In this document: in pieces, positions 45,696 to 56,311 of the stretch
Position numbering within the stretch: position 1 is the first letter of the stretch
Layout of the letters: every line of letters starts with the position of its first letter
From: Erwinia billingiae Eb661
GTDB taxonomy: Bacteria; Pseudomonadota; Gammaproteobacteria; Enterobacterales; Enterobacteriaceae
Assembly (NCBI RefSeq): GCF_000196615.1
Contig: NC_014306.1
Location: 2,666,001 to 2,730,000, forward strand
DNA length: 64,000 bases
Direction of reading: 5' to 3'
The notes under the pieces: generated by a model
The model's database searches: none
Seen by the model: the letters and a program-made list of their open reading frames with translations, nothing else
Told to the model about the DNA's origin: nothing
Translations under genes and position numbers: made by a program

Positions 45696-48380
45696 ATGGC
45701 CGTTACTAATGTTGCTGAACTTAACGCACTTGTTGAACGTGTTAAAAAAGCACAGCGCGAATACGCCAACTTCACTCAAGAGCAGGTCGACAAAATTTTC
45801 CGTGCCGCAGCGTTAGCTGCAGCAGATGCACGCATTCCACTGGCCAAAATGGCCGTTGCGGAATCCGGTATGGGGATCGTTGAAGACAAAGTTATCAAAA
45901 ACCACTTCGCTTCCGAATACATCTATAACGCTTACAAAGACGAAAAAACCTGCGGTATTCTCGGTACTGATGAGACCTTCGGCACCATCACTATCGCTGA
46001 ACCTATCGGCCTGATCTGCGGTATCGTGCCAACGACTAACCCAACTTCTACCGCCATCTTCAAAGCGCTGATCAGCCTCAAAACCCGTAACGGCATTATC
46101 TTCTCACCACATCCAAGAGCGAAAGACGCGACCAATAAAGCGGCCGATATTGTGCTGCAGGCTGCTATCGCCGCCGGTGCGCCAAAAGATATCATCGGCT
46201 GGATCGATGCCCCGTCTGTTGAGCTGTCAAACCAGCTGATGCACCACCCAGAGATAAACCTGATCCTTGCGACCGGTGGTCCAGGCATGGTTAAAGCGGC
46301 CTACAGCTCCGGTAAACCAGCAATTGGTGTGGGTGCAGGTAATACCCCGGTAGTTATCGATGAAACGGCAGATATCAAGCGTGCTGTGGCATCTATCCTG
46401 ATGTCCAAAACCTTCGATAACGGCGTAATCTGTGCGTCTGAGCAGTCCGTCATCGTGGTCGACTCCGCTTATGACGCGGTTCGCGAGCGTTTCGCCAGCC
46501 ACGGCGGCTACATGCTGCAGGGCAGCGATTTAAAAGCTGTGCAGGATATCATCCTGAAAAACGGTGGGCTGAATGCCGCTATCGTGGGCCAGCCAGCGGT
46601 GAAAATTGCCGAGATGGCCGGCATCAACGTGCCTCCAAGCACCAAGATTCTGATTGGCGAAGTGCAGCTGGTTGATGAATCCGAGCCCTTCGCCCATGAA
46701 AAACTCTCTCCTACCCTTGCCATGTACCGTGCGAAAGATTTCCACGATGCGGTTAGCAAAGCGGAAAAACTGGTCGCTATGGGCGGTATCGGTCACACCT
46801 CTTGTCTGTACACCGACCAGGATAACGAGCGTGAGCGTGTTAACTACTTCGGCGACAAAATGAAGACCGCACGTATCCTGATTAACACCCCGGCTTCACA
46901 GGGTGGTATCGGTGACCTGTACAACTTTAAACTGGCGCCGTCTCTGACGCTGGGCTGTGGTTCCTGGGGTGGTAACTCCATTTCTGAAAACGTCGGACCT
47001 AAACATCTGATCAACAAGAAAACCGTGGCTAAGCGAGCAGAGAATATGTTGTGGCATAAACTTCCTAAGTCTATCTACTTCCGTCGCGGCTCATTGCCTA
47101 TCGCTCTTGAAGAAGTGGCGACCGATGGAGCAAAACGCGCCTTTATCGTCACTGACCGCTATCTGTTCAACAACGGTTACGCTGATCAGGTGGTGTCAGT
47201 GCTGAAATCTCACGGCATTGAAACTGAAGTGTTCTTCGAAGTAGAAGCTGACCCAACGCTGAGCATTGTGCGTAAAGGGGCTGAGCAGATGAACTCCTTC
47301 AAACCTGATGTGATTATCGCCCTGGGCGGCGGTTCACCGATGGACGCCGCGAAAATCATGTGGGTGATGTACGAACATCCGGAAACCCACTTTGAAGAAC
47401 TGGCGCTGCGCTTTATGGATATCCGTAAACGCATCTACAAATTCCCGAAAATGGGCGTGAAAGCAAAAATGATTGCTATCACTACCACCTCCGGTACCGG
47501 TTCAGAAGTGACACCATTTGCGGTAGTGACCGACGATGCGACTGGCCAGAAATATCCGCTGGCTGACTATGCGCTGACCCCGGACATGGCGATTGTCGAT
47601 GCCAACCTGGTGATGAACATGCCTAAGTCACTCTGTGCCTTCGGCGGTCTGGATGCGGTTACCCACTCTCTGGAAGCCTATGTGTCTGTGCTGGCCAATG
47701 AGTACTCTGATGGTCAGGCGCTGCAAGCGCTGAAACTGTTGCAGGAGAACCTGCCGGCCAGTTACAACGAAGGCGCTAAAAACCCGGTAGCCCGTGAGCG
47801 TGTGCACAATGCTGCCACCATCGCCGGTATCGCGTTTGCCAACGCCTTCCTTGGGGTTTGCCACTCAATGGCCCACAAACTGGGTTCAGAGTTCCATATT
47901 CCACACGGTCTGGCTAACGCCCTGCTGATTTGTAACGTTATCCGCTATAACGCTAACGATAACCCAACCAAACAGACAGCATTCAGTCAGTACGATCGTC
48001 CGCAGGCTCGTCGTCGTTATGCCGAAGTGGCTGACCATCTGCGTCTGAGCGCACCTGGTGACCGTACGGCGCAGAAAATTGAGAAACTGCTGGCCTGGCT
48101 GGAAGAGATGAAAGCGCAACTGGGTATCCCTAAATCAATCCGCGAGGCTGGCGTACAGGAAGCTGATTTCCTGGCGAAAGTCGATAAGCTGGCTGAAGAT
48201 GCCTTCGATGACCAGTGTACCGGTGCTAACCCACGCTATCCGCTGATTGCTGAGCTAAAACAAATCATGCTGGATACTTTCTACGGCGTTGAGTACCAGG
48301 AAGTGTTTGCCAACATCGCCGAAGCGATTGAAGCCCAACCGGTCGCGGTTAAGAAAGTCGAAAAGAAAGTGAAAAAGTAA
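45696..48380 (+). CDS. adhE: bifunctional acetaldehyde-CoA / alcohol dehydrogenase
   Basis: Reduces acetyl-CoA to acetaldehyde and then to ethanol in fermentation, forming large spirosome filaments. The 894-residue protein has an N-terminal aldehyde dehydrogenase domain (to about 440) with the catalytic Cys in DNGVICASEQSVIV. The C-terminal iron-dependent alcohol dehydrogenase has GGGSPMDAAKIMW and the metal site GLDAVTHSLEAYVS...AFANAFLGVCHSMAHKLG. An AGGAG ribosome site precedes the ATG. A strong terminator follows. Confidence 0.97.
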   Translation: MAVTNVAELNALVERVKKAQREYANFTQEQVDKIFRAAALAAADARIPLAKMAVAESGMGIVEDKVIKNHFASEYIYNAYKDEKTCGILGTDETFGTITIAEPIGLICGIVPTTNPTSTAIFKALISLKTRNGIIFSPHPRAKDATNKAADIVLQAAIAAGAPKDIIGWIDAPSVELSNQLMHHPEINLILATGGPGMVKAAYSSGKPAIGVGAGNTPVVIDETADIKRAVASILMSKTFDNGVICASEQSVIVVDSAYDAVRERFASHGGYMLQGSDLKAVQDIILKNGGLNAAIVGQPAVKIAEMAGINVPPSTKILIGEVQLVDESEPFAHEKLSPTLAMYRAKDFHDAVSKAEKLVAMGGIGHTSCLYTDQDNERERVNYFGDKMKTARILINTPASQGGIGDLYNFKLAPSLTLGCGSWGGNSISENVGPKHLINKKTVAKRAENMLWHKLPKSIYFRRGSLPIALEEVATDGAKRAFIVTDRYLFNNGYADQVVSVLKSHGIETEVFFEVEADPTLSIVRKGAEQMNSFKPDVIIALGGGSPMDAAKIMWVMYEHPETHFEELALRFMDIRKRIYKFPKMGVKAKMIAITTTSGTGSEVTPFAVVTDDATGQKYPLADYALTPDMAIVDANLVMNMPKSLCAFGGLDAVTHSLEAYVSVLANEYSDGQALQALKLLQENLPASYNEGAKNPVARERVHNAATIAGIAFANAFLGVCHSMAHKLGSEFHIPHGLANALLICNVIRYNANDNPTKQTAFSQYDRPQARRRYAEVADHLRLSAPGDRTAQKIEKLLAWLEEMKAQLGIPKSIREAGVQEADFLAKVDKLAEDAFDDQCTGANPRYPLIAELKQIMLDTFYGVEYQEVFANIAEAIEAQPVAVKKVEKKVKK

Positions 48381-48393
48381 AAGTTGCTTAAAA

Positions 48394-48419
48394 AAAACCC
48401 GCCAACCGGCGGGTTTTTT
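48394..48419 (+). terminator. adhE terminator
   Basis: AAAACCCGCC / GGCGGGTTTT stem, AACC loop, T6 run, just after the adhE stop. Confidence 0.92.
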
Positions 48420-48505
48420 ATTGGCGCAATTCGTAAGAAAAACTAATCAACCTTTGAAATAACATGCAGGCTTAGTTTTCTCATAAACTACCTGGATGAC
48501 GGTCT

Positions 48506-49123
48506 TTATTTAATCCCGTTCTTACCATGTACTGCCTGTAAACATCCCTGCTCTATCGCTGCTTTGTAATGCTTTCTACAGACGGACACGTAACGCTCAT
48601 TGCCACCAATGACAACCTGTTCACCTTCTTTAAAAGGTGCGCCATTTTGATCTAACCTTAATACCATTCCCGCTTTTCTTCCGCAGTGACAAACGGTTTT
48701 TAATTCAACCAGCTTATCTGACCAGGCTAATAAGTACTGGCTACCGGTAAATAATTCACCGCGAAAATCTGTACGCAATCCATAACAGAGTACAGGTATA
48801 TCCAGATTATCTACTACATCAGATAAGGCTTTTACCTGTTCACGGGTAAGAAACTGGCTTTCATCGACTAACACACAGTGAACCGGTTCCAGCAGATGCT
48901 GAGCGCTAATCTCATCAAAAAGTGCCGACTCGTTATTATACAATTTCGCGGGTGAAGACAGGCCTATTCTCGAACTCACCTTGCCCGAACCGAATCGGTT
49001 GTCAATCTCGGCGGTGTAGACGATAGTCCGCATCCCCCGCTCCTGGTAGTTATAAGACGACTGCAACAGGGCGGTAGATTTGCCGGCGTTCATCGCGGAA
49101 TAGTAGAAATACAGCTGAGCCAT
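48506..49123 (-). CDS. tdk: thymidine kinase
   Basis: Phosphorylates thymidine to dTMP in pyrimidine salvage. The 205-residue class-II kinase has the P-loop [11 protein letters not shown], the Asp of LVDESQFLT and a zinc-binding pair in CHCGRKAG plus a later CRKHY. The length equals E. coli Tdk. It is monocistronic, convergent with adhE and divergent from hns. Confidence 0.96.
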   Translation of the reverse strand: MAQLYFYYSAMNAGKSTALLQSSYNYQERGMRTIVYTAEIDNRFGSGKVSSRIGLSSPAKLYNNESALFDEISAQHLLEPVHCVLVDESQFLTREQVKALSDVVDNLDIPVLCYGLRTDFRGELFTGSQYLLAWSDKLVELKTVCHCGRKAGMVLRLDQNGAPFKEGEQVVIGGNERYVSVCRKHYKAAIEQGCLQAVHGKNGIK

Positions 49124-49659
49124 TTGCGCTCGCTCCCTTAGGAATGTTTCGAAGAATGCTCAGAATTGTACCACAGGGTACTACGGTCGAAAGGGCTTTA
49201 ATCATCACGCAACGGTGACGCGACGGGCGTGAGAAAATGTACAACCTGCTGACAATGTTGTTGAAATATCCCTTCTTTTTCCAGATTTAGTTTTTCCAGT
49301 CTTTGTCACTTTTAGGCATTAAACGAATAAAAAGGCTAAATCGACTCTGCTAATATTCGCGGAATTTCCTGAAAGATATTGCTGTAAACCTGAAAAAATG
49401 TCCACGGTTTACCTGGCTGATTTTATTATACAAGGCGTGAACGCCCGTCGGGCTTTGTCTTACATCTGATAGCGATTACAAAGCAGGCATTATTTTTAGC
49501 AGCCAACCTTTTATGCGGATTAATTACAACAGGGGCAGTTGGCGGATTTTCCTTATTCTGAAATCCTTACAAAATTAACTATTGCAGTTCGTATTTACGC
49601 ACTCTATTATTATCGGGCAGAACAATTCTCCCACCTTTATAATTTTTGAGATTCATATA
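49124..49659. other. tdk-hns intergenic regulatory region
   Basis: About 540 bp, AT-rich. In E. coli the corresponding hns control region binds FIS, CspA and H-NS itself. I see no gene and mark no single site. Confidence 0.45.
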
Positions 49660-50067
49660 ATGAGCGAAGCACTTAAAATTTTGAACAACATTCGTACCCT
49701 GCGTGCTCAAGCCAGAGAATGTACCCTGGAAACGCTGGAAGAGATGCTGGAAAAACTGGAAGTTGTTGTTAATGAGCGCCGCGAAGAAGAAAGCCATGCT
49801 CAGGCTGAAAACCAGGAACGCACACGCAAGCTGCAGCAGTATCGCGAAATGCTGATTGCTGATGGCATCGATCCTAACGAATTGCTGTCCACCCTGGCCG
49901 CTGTTAAAGCACCAGGCAAAGCAAAACGCGCTGCCCGTCCGGCCAAATACAAATATACTGATGAAAATGGCGAAGCGAAAACCTGGACAGGTCAGGGTCG
50001 TACTCCAGCCGTGATCAAAAAAGCTATCGAAGAACAAGGTAAGCAGCTGGACGATTTCCTGCTGTAA
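49660..50067 (+). CDS. hns: nucleoid-associated silencer H-NS
   Basis: Xenogeneic silencer that binds and bridges AT-rich DNA. The 135-residue protein has an N-terminal oligomerisation coiled coil ([24 protein letters not shown]...), a linker, and the C-terminal DNA-binding domain with the hook TWTGQGRTP. It is almost the length of E. coli H-NS (137). ATG 49660 starts the family's MSEALK. The AT-rich accessory stretches near 19 kb and 10 kb are the kind of DNA it silences, which is inference. Confidence 0.97.
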   Translation: MSEALKILNNIRTLRAQARECTLETLEEMLEKLEVVVNERREEESHAQAENQERTRKLQQYREMLIADGIDPNELLSTLAAVKAPGKAKRAARPAKYKYTDENGEAKTWTGQGRTPAVIKKAIEEQGKQLDDFLL

Positions 50068-50090
50068 TCGTGACTTCAAGTGCTTCTGAG

Positions 50091-50116
50091 AAACCCATCC
50101 TTGCGATGGGTTTTTT
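50091..50116 (+). terminator. hns terminator
   Basis: AAACCCATC / GATGGGTTT stem with T6, 24 bp after the hns stop. Confidence 0.9.
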
Positions 50117-50198
50117 ATTTCCCATTTTTCAAGCCATCACTTTTCCCAAAGCAAAAAAAAAAGGAGCCTCAGCCCCTTTATCCTACGCTGCCGATCGT

Positions 50199-51206
50199 TC
50201 AGACCTTATAGAAAGAACGATACCAACTGACAAAGTTAGCAATCCCTTCTTCGACACCGGTTTGAGGTTTAAAGCCAATGGCATTAAACAGCGCACGAGT
50301 ATCAGCGCTGGTTTCCAGCACGTCACCCGGTTGCATTGGCAGCATGTTCTTCTTCGCACTGATGCCTAACGCCTTCTCCAGCGCCTCTATATACGCCATC
50401 AGCGTGACAGGGTTGCTGTTACCAATATTGTATACGCAATACGGCGCTGAGCTGCTTGCAGGGCTCCCCTGCTCAACGGTCCAGTCTGGGTTCGCTTGCG
50501 GGATCACATCCTGCAGGCGAACAATCGCTTCGGCGATATCATCAATGTAGGTGAAGTCGCGGCGCATCTGGCCATTGTTGTAGACATCAATTTGTTCTCC
50601 GGCCAGCATGGCGCGGGTGAACTTAAATAAAGCCATGTCCGGCCTTCCCCATGGGCCATATACGGTGAAGAACCGCACCCCGGTGGTTGGAATACCGTAC
50701 AGGTGAGAATAGGTGTGGGACATTAATTCGTTGGCCTTCTTGGTTGCCGCATACAGCGACACAGGATGGTCAACGGAGTCATCGGTAGAGAATGGCATCT
50801 TATTGTTCAGCCCATAAACGGAACTGGATGAGGCATACAATAAGTGGCCAATGTGATTATGTCGGCACCCTTCAAGAATATTCAGGTGACCAATCAGATT
50901 CGCATCTGCATAAGCTAAAGGATTATCGAGCGAATAACGTACACCAGCCTGAGCACCCAAATGAATAACACGCTCAAAAGCCTGGTCGCGGAACAGTTGG
51001 GCGATGCCCTCTCTGTCAGCAAGATCCAGCTTGATAAAGGTAAACTGCGCATGAGGCTCAAGAAGTTTGAGGCGGGCAAGTTTCAGGTTAACGTCATAAT
51101 AGTCATTCAGGTTGTCGATACCGACAACCTGGTGACCGGCGGACAGCAGGCGCTCCGCTACGTGGAAGCCAATAAATCCTGCTGCGCCGGTTACCAGATA
51201 TTTCAT
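50199..51206 (-). CDS. UDP-glucuronate 4-epimerase-like NAD-dependent epimerase
   Basis: A 335-residue extended SDR of the family that converts UDP-glucuronate to UDP-galacturonate (LspL/Cap1J/Uge type). The NAD loop GAAGFIGFHV is near the N-terminus. The sequence GIDNLNDYYDVNLKLARL is characteristic of this group and not of GalE. The catalytic pair is YAATKK, and RFFTVYGPWGRPDMA is conserved. It follows ugd by 14 bp, so product and substrate enzymes are adjacent. The likely role is supplying galacturonate for LPS core or exopolysaccharide. The exact sugar specificity is inferred. Confidence 0.88.
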   Translation of the reverse strand: MKYLVTGAAGFIGFHVAERLLSAGHQVVGIDNLNDYYDVNLKLARLKLLEPHAQFTFIKLDLADREGIAQLFRDQAFERVIHLGAQAGVRYSLDNPLAYADANLIGHLNILEGCRHNHIGHLLYASSSSVYGLNNKMPFSTDDSVDHPVSLYAATKKANELMSHTYSHLYGIPTTGVRFFTVYGPWGRPDMALFKFTRAMLAGEQIDVYNNGQMRRDFTYIDDIAEAIVRLQDVIPQANPDWTVEQGSPASSSAPYCVYNIGNSNPVTLMAYIEALEKALGISAKKNMLPMQPGDVLETSADTRALFNAIGFKPQTGVEEGIANFVSWYRSFYKV

Positions 51207-51220
51207 ACTGCCCTCGTTAG

Positions 51221-52561
51221 TTATGCAATTTGGATAGAAGCGCCGCGGCCGATTGCATAATAAACAAAACCGCGCTTACTGATTCTTTCTGGATCATACA
51301 GGTTACGACCATCAAAAATCACGGGTTCTTTCAGAGCATTTTTAATGACATCAAAATCCGGTGCACGGAAGTTCTGCCATTCGGTACAGATGACCAGGCC
51401 ATCAGCACCTTGCAGAGCGGCTTCTTTGGTTCCCATCAGCTTCAAATCGCTGCGGTGGCCATAGACGCGCTGTGCTTCGTCCATTGCTTCCGGGTCGAAA
51501 GCCTGAACGTATGCACCTGCCTGCCAGAGTGCTTCCATCAGCACACGGCTTGACGCTTCACGCATGTCATCGGTGTTTGGCTTGAAAGAAAGCCCCCACA
51601 GTGCAAACGTTTTGCCCTGCAGATTGTCACCGAAATGACGTTTGATGAAGGTTGGCAGCTTGTTCTTCTGCGAATCGTTGACGTCTTCAACCGCCTGCAA
51701 CAGACGTGGCTTGTAACCAATCTGTTCTGCAGTGCGGATCAGCGCCTGAACGTCTTTCGGGAAGCAGGATCCGCCATAGCCGCAGCCAGGATAGATGAAG
51801 GAGTAACCGATACGGGAGTCAGAACCAATGCCCTGACGCACTTTCTCGATATCTGCACCCAGGCGTTCTGCCAGGTTGGAGATCTCATTCATAAAGCTGA
51901 TTTTAGTGGCCAGCATGCAGTTTGCCGCATACTTGGTCAGCTCAGCACTACGAATATCCATTAAAATCATGCGGTCATGATTACGGTTGAAGGGCTCGTA
52001 CAGCTCGCGCAGCAGCTCAACAACTTCATCATTGTCTGTACCCACAACAATACGCTCAGGACGCATACAGTCGCTGACTGCTGCACCTTCCTTGAGGAAT
52101 TCAGGGTTAGACACCACATCAAACGCAATCTCAGCACCACGTGCTTTCAGCGTCTCTTCCATTACCGCACGAACACGGTCTGCCGTTCCAACAGGAACCG
52201 TAGACTTGTCGATCACAACTTTGTGATCCTGCATGTGTTCTGCGATGGTGCGTGCTACAGCGGTAACATATTTCAGATCCGCAGAGCCGTCTTCATCCGG
52301 AGGTGTTCCCACGGCGATAAACTGCATCGTGCCGTGATTCACACCTTCTTCCGCGTTGGTGGAGAACTTGAGGCGACCGCTCTCATAGTTCTGCATCACC
52401 AGAGGCGTCAGGCCCGGTTCAAAAATAGGAATGATCCCTTTCTTCAGATTCTCGACTTTACTTGCGTCGACATCGATACAAAGAACGTCATGTCCGACTT
52501 CGGCCAGAACCGCAGCCTGAACCAGACCAACATAGCCGATACCAAATACGGTGACTTTCAT
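51221..52561 (-). CDS. ugd: UDP-glucose 6-dehydrogenase
   Basis: Oxidises UDP-glucose to UDP-glucuronate with two NAD+. The 446-residue protein has the Rossmann loop [10 protein letters not shown], the substrate stretch [12 protein letters not shown], and the catalytic Cys in [14 protein letters not shown] (about residue 260). It is of the long type found in Pseudomonas and many Proteobacteria, not the 388-residue E. coli K-12 type. It lies between galU (26 bp upstream) and the epimerase gene, giving a complete short route to UDP-galacturonate. Confidence 0.95.
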   Translation of the reverse strand: MKVTVFGIGYVGLVQAAVLAEVGHDVLCIDVDASKVENLKKGIIPIFEPGLTPLVMQNYESGRLKFSTNAEEGVNHGTMQFIAVGTPPDEDGSADLKYVTAVARTIAEHMQDHKVVIDKSTVPVGTADRVRAVMEETLKARGAEIAFDVVSNPEFLKEGAAVSDCMRPERIVVGTDNDEVVELLRELYEPFNRNHDRMILMDIRSAELTKYAANCMLATKISFMNEISNLAERLGADIEKVRQGIGSDSRIGYSFIYPGCGYGGSCFPKDVQALIRTAEQIGYKPRLLQAVEDVNDSQKNKLPTFIKRHFGDNLQGKTFALWGLSFKPNTDDMREASSRVLMEALWQAGAYVQAFDPEAMDEAQRVYGHRSDLKLMGTKEAALQGADGLVICTEWQNFRAPDFDVIKNALKEPVIFDGRNLYDPERISKRGFVYYAIGRGASIQIA

Positions 52562-52587
52562 TGAATTGTCCCGGTTAGAAATTAAAT

Positions 52588-53496
52588 TTACTTACTATTG
52601 CCAACAGTGCTTTCGAGCCACTCTTTAAAGTCGCTACCCAGAGAATCGTGACGTACGCCGTATTCAACGAAAGCCTGCATGTAGCCCAGCTTGTTACCAC
52701 AGTCATGGCTCACGCCTTTCAGGTGATAAGCTTCTACAGTCGATTTTTCCATCAGCATAGCGATGGAGTCAGTCAGCTGAATTTCATCACCTGCACCTGG
52801 AGGCGTTTTCGCCAGCAGTGGCCAGATATCAGCAGACAGAACATAACGGCCAACAACCGCCAGGTTTGAAGGGGCTTTATCCGCTTTAGGCTTCTCAACC
52901 ACACCGACCATCGGTGCGCTCTGACCAGCAGACAGTTCAGCACCCTGGCAGTCAACCACACCGTAAGCTGTTACGTCAGAAACTGGCTCAACCATGATCT
53001 GGCTGCGGCCGGTTTCATCGAAACGACGCATCATATCGGCCAAGTTCTCAGTAGCCAGGTTTGATTCGTATTCATCGATGATTACGTCAGGCAGGATAAC
53101 GGCGAAAGGTTCGTCACCGACAACCGGGTAAGCACACATTACTGCGTGGCCCAGACCTTTAGCCAGACCCTGACGGACCTGCATGATGGTTACGTGTGGC
53201 GGGCAAATAGACTGGATTTCTTCCAGCAACTGACGCTTAACACGTTTTTCCAACATCGATTCCAGCTCGAAACTGGTGTCGAAGTGGTTTTCGATGGCGT
53301 TTTTAGAGGAGTGCGTTACCAGCACAATCTCAGTGATCCCAGCTGCGATACATTCGTTAACGACATACTGAATTAACGGCTTATCAACCAGTGGCAACAT
53401 TTCTTTTGGAATGGCTTTGGTTGCAGGCAACATACGCGTTCCCAAACCAGCTACAGGGATAACCGCTTTTTTTACTTTGGACTTATAGGCAGACAT
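52588..53496 (-). CDS. galU: UTP-glucose-1-phosphate uridylyltransferase
   Basis: Makes UDP-glucose from UTP and glucose-1-phosphate. The 302-residue protein has the nucleotide-binding start [20 protein letters not shown] (partly shown) followed by [16 protein letters not shown], and [14 protein letters not shown]. It is the length of E. coli GalU. It is first of the cluster galU-ugd-epimerase; UDP-glucose also feeds galactose use, trehalose and osmoregulated glucans, so galU is likely expressed more widely than the two genes after it. Confidence 0.96.
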   Translation of the reverse strand: MSAYKSKVKKAVIPVAGLGTRMLPATKAIPKEMLPLVDKPLIQYVVNECIAAGITEIVLVTHSSKNAIENHFDTSFELESMLEKRVKRQLLEEIQSICPPHVTIMQVRQGLAKGLGHAVMCAYPVVGDEPFAVILPDVIIDEYESNLATENLADMMRRFDETGRSQIMVEPVSDVTAYGVVDCQGAELSAGQSAPMVGVVEKPKADKAPSNLAVVGRYVLSADIWPLLAKTPPGAGDEIQLTDSIAMLMEKSTVEAYHLKGVSHDCGNKLGYMQAFVEYGVRHDSLGSDFKEWLESTVGNSK

Positions 53497-53690
53497 CTAA
53501 GTACCTCTCTTTATAGGCCGTTCAAGTTATTACTTGATATGTCGAGTTAAAAACGAGATGAGTATACCAGTGGAACCCTGACGGATTTATCCTGGATGAA
53601 CCCTTTCAGCAAAAATTAAGACTATTACCCAAGTGTAAAGCTTATCTTTGGCCCTGTCTGCCAGCAGCAAACAGGATTTCTGACGAGTGG

Positions 53691-54704
53691 TTAATCCGTG
53701 GACAACATCAGGCGCAGCCTGCCACCAGCGCCCCAAACCTGGCATTGCCAGGCTTCACAACGCTGGCTTATTTGGTTTAGGTGGGTGCTGCCCAATGTAC
53801 CAAGTGGAACACCGTTGCTGAGTTGAATTTGATGGGTGTTGACGTTAAGGGTGGCGTTTAAACCAGCGGAAACGAGGATCAAATTCTTTAATCCTTGATG
53901 GTAATAGCCGACCAGCAGTGGGAACTGCCCTTTTAGATTGGCCTGGCGTAACAGCAAATTGACCTGTTTTAACAAGCCATTTAATTCAGGCAATCGTGGC
54001 GACTGGCCTGATAATTGATCCTGCAACAGTCCATTGAACAGCGCGCGCAGTAATAAAGCGGCCAGCACGCCATTATCGCCCGCGCGGGTCACGTCCAGGC
54101 AATAGAATGCCAGATCTTTCTCGGACAGCGCGGCGATATCCAATACCAAGCCCGGCTCTTCGGCCATCGTGAGCTGACGGTAATTGATGCGACAGTTGGC
54201 GATAACCTGCTGTACAGGCGGCTGCAGTTGCTTAAGCAGTTTCGACGCGGCATTCGGATCCCGCACCAGCGCATCCCAGTCCTGGAATAGCTGTTCGTCT
54301 TCTTCCACTTTTGAAGTGAACATCGATGGATAGAGGCATTCGTAGACGGCCTCGCGTAAGCGGGCCAGATCTTTCAGCGGTTTTAACAACACGTCCTGCA
54401 CCCCGAGGCGTAGCACCTGGGCAATGTCAGCCATGTTTTCCGTTGCGGAGATCACCAGTATCGGCATGGTGTTGCCTTTACTACGCATATGTTCAACCAG
54501 CTTCAACCCGTCCATCTTTGGCATAGCCAGGTCGCAAATCATCAGGTCATGCGCAGACTCATTGAGTTTTTCAAGCGCTTGCAGTCCATCGTCTGCCAGC
54601 ATTATCTCAGCCCCAAGAGCCGCTAGATAGTTGTCAAGAAGAGAGCGGAAAACGACTTCGTCTTCAACAATCAGAATCTTTTTTCCGCTTAATGGCTTGT
54701 CCAT
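53691..54704 (-). CDS. rssB: sigma-S adaptor/response regulator RssB
   Basis: Delivers RpoS to the ClpXP protease. The 337-residue protein has an N-terminal receiver domain with the phosphorylation site Asp58 in LMICDLAMPKMDG, the Thr/Lys of SATENMADI and LLKPLKDL. A C-terminal PP2C-like domain lacks phosphatase metal motifs (YCLDVTRAGDNGVLAALLLRAL). ATG 54704 is preferred over ATG 54707 because the G-rich ribosome site abuts the first one. It follows rssA, as in E. coli. It should lower OsmB and other RpoS targets in growth. Confidence 0.94.
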   Translation of the reverse strand: MDKPLSGKKILIVEDEVVFRSLLDNYLAALGAEIMLADDGLQALEKLNESAHDLMICDLAMPKMDGLKLVEHMRSKGNTMPILVISATENMADIAQVLRLGVQDVLLKPLKDLARLREAVYECLYPSMFTSKVEEDEQLFQDWDALVRDPNAASKLLKQLQPPVQQVIANCRINYRQLTMAEEPGLVLDIAALSEKDLAFYCLDVTRAGDNGVLAALLLRALFNGLLQDQLSGQSPRLPELNGLLKQVNLLLRQANLKGQFPLLVGYYHQGLKNLILVSAGLNATLNVNTHQIQLSNGVPLGTLGSTHLNQISQRCEAWQCQVWGAGGRLRLMLSTD

Positions 54705-54787
54705 CATCCCCCCCTGTACACCGGATTAGTCAATAGTGGCTCATAATCCACATTCTCGCCTCTAAGAATTGCCTGAAGAGTCATATT

Positions 54788-55705
54788 TCACTCATCCGGC
54801 AACGCAGCTTGACGAACCAGCGGCAGTAATTCATCCATCTTCTTCTCTACCGCCAGCTTACCCGCCTCGATAGCCTCTTCTGCGCGATGGAAATCCAGTG
54901 TGGAAATCTGAGGGCACAATGGCTGGATCAATACGTCTGGCGGATCGCCTGCCATACGATTTCTCTTCAACCGGTTCTCAAGCACCTGAATAGAGGTGGA
55001 CATGATTTCCATCGCGCCAGGCGTTTGATTAACCTTGCGGTGGGCTACTCTGGCGAGGCTCTGACGCAGGCGCCCTCCCCAGCTGGTTGCTGCAGCTTCG
55101 ACTTCATCTGCGGATTGCGGCGTCACTGACAGCAGATCCTGTTGCATCAGGTGCGCGTCGTGTTGCAGGTCAACGGCAATCACGATATCGGCGCCCAGTG
55201 CCCGGGTCAGCGACACCGGCACCGGATTGACCACCGCGCCGTCCACCAGCCAGTAACCGTTATAGGCTACCGGGGCTAACAGACCGGGCATGCTGCATGA
55301 CGCCCGCACCGCCATATGCAGATCGCCTTCAGTCAGCCACAGCTCACGCCCGGTGCTGAGGTTGGTCGCCACCGCGCCGAAAGGCAGATCGCACTCTTCA
55401 ATGTTTTCGTGATTAACCAGCCGGCGAACGTGGTTGAACACCCGTTCTCCCCGCAGCAGGCCACCGCGACGCCACGAGAAATCCATCAGGCGGATCACAT
55501 CCCAATAGCTGAAGGAACGAACCCAGGTTTCGAGGATGGGAAGACGTTTACTGGCATACGCTGCGCCCACCAGCGCCCCAACGGAGCACCCCGCGACCAC
55601 ATCGACTTTAATCCCAGCCCGCTCCAGCGCATTGATAACACCAATATGCGCCCATCCCTTGGCGGCACCCGATCCCAGTGCCAGTCCAATTTTTACCTGT
55701 CTCAT
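54788..55705 (-). CDS. rssA: patatin-like phospholipase RssA
   Basis: Predicted serine acyl hydrolase of the patatin family. The 305 residues show the glycine-rich oxyanion loop GSGAAKGWAHIGVI, the nucleophile Ser41 in GCSVGALVG and the Asp of VDGAVVNPVP, i.e. the full Ser-Asp dyad. The physiological lipid is not established. rssA and rssB form a conserved pair although no functional link has been shown to my knowledge. It diverges from ychJ. Confidence 0.94.
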   Translation of the reverse strand: MRQVKIGLALGSGAAKGWAHIGVINALERAGIKVDVVAGCSVGALVGAAYASKRLPILETWVRSFSYWDVIRLMDFSWRRGGLLRGERVFNHVRRLVNHENIEECDLPFGAVATNLSTGRELWLTEGDLHMAVRASCSMPGLLAPVAYNGYWLVDGAVVNPVPVSLTRALGADIVIAVDLQHDAHLMQQDLLSVTPQSADEVEAAATSWGGRLRQSLARVAHRKVNQTPGAMEIMSTSIQVLENRLKRNRMAGDPPDVLIQPLCPQISTLDFHRAEEAIEAGKLAVEKKMDELLPLVRQAALPDE

Positions 55706-55806
55706 TCTACCCCTGACGATTGCTTAACTTACAAATGGCATCATCGTGACTGCTCGGTTACCATGACGCCCAAAATCTTTCGACTTTTACACTCACTGGA
55801 GTCAAC

Positions 55807-56265
55807 GTGTCAGAACTTTGCCCGTGCGGAAGCGGAATGCAGTATAGCGTATGTTGCCAGCCCTTTCTTAAAGGTGACGACATTCCTGCCATACCAGAAG
55901 CCTTAATGCGTTCGCGCTACACTGCCTATGTGCTGAAAGATGCCGACTATTTGGTCGCCACCTGGCATCCCTCCTGCGATCCGCAACGTTTTCATGCCAG
56001 CCTTGAGCAAAGCTTTGAGGCGACCCGCTGGTTGAGTTTACAGATTATTTCGGCAGAAGAACCTGGGGATAAATCCGAAGGGTTTGTGACATTCTTTGCT
56101 CGTTTCTCTGAAAATCAGCGCGAAAGCTTTATTCATGAGCGTTCCCGCTTTGTTCGGGTAGAACAACGCTGGTACTATATTGACGGCACTTACCCTGAAA
56201 CAGGGCGAAATGACCGCTGCCCCTGCGGCTCCGGCAAAAAATTCAAGAAATGCTGCGGCCAGTAA
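55807..56265 (+). CDS. ychJ: SEC-C motif protein YchJ
   Basis: A 152-residue protein with a SEC-C zinc motif at each end (CPCGSGMQYSVCC near the start, CPCGSGKKFKKCCGQ at the end) flanking an NTF2-like middle (MRSRYTAYVLKDADYLVATWHP). SEC-C motifs usually bind zinc and contact nucleic acid or ribosomes; function is unknown. The start is GTG 55807 with GGAG 6 bases ahead. It ends 46 bp before purU and may be cotranscribed. Confidence 0.92.
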   Translation: MSELCPCGSGMQYSVCCQPFLKGDDIPAIPEALMRSRYTAYVLKDADYLVATWHPSCDPQRFHASLEQSFEATRWLSLQIISAEEPGDKSEGFVTFFARFSENQRESFIHERSRFVRVEQRWYYIDGTYPETGRNDRCPCGSGKKFKKCCGQ

Positions 56266-56311
56266 GGTCGCTGATCTTATAAAGAATTGCTTCGACAGGA
56301 TCACCACTGCA

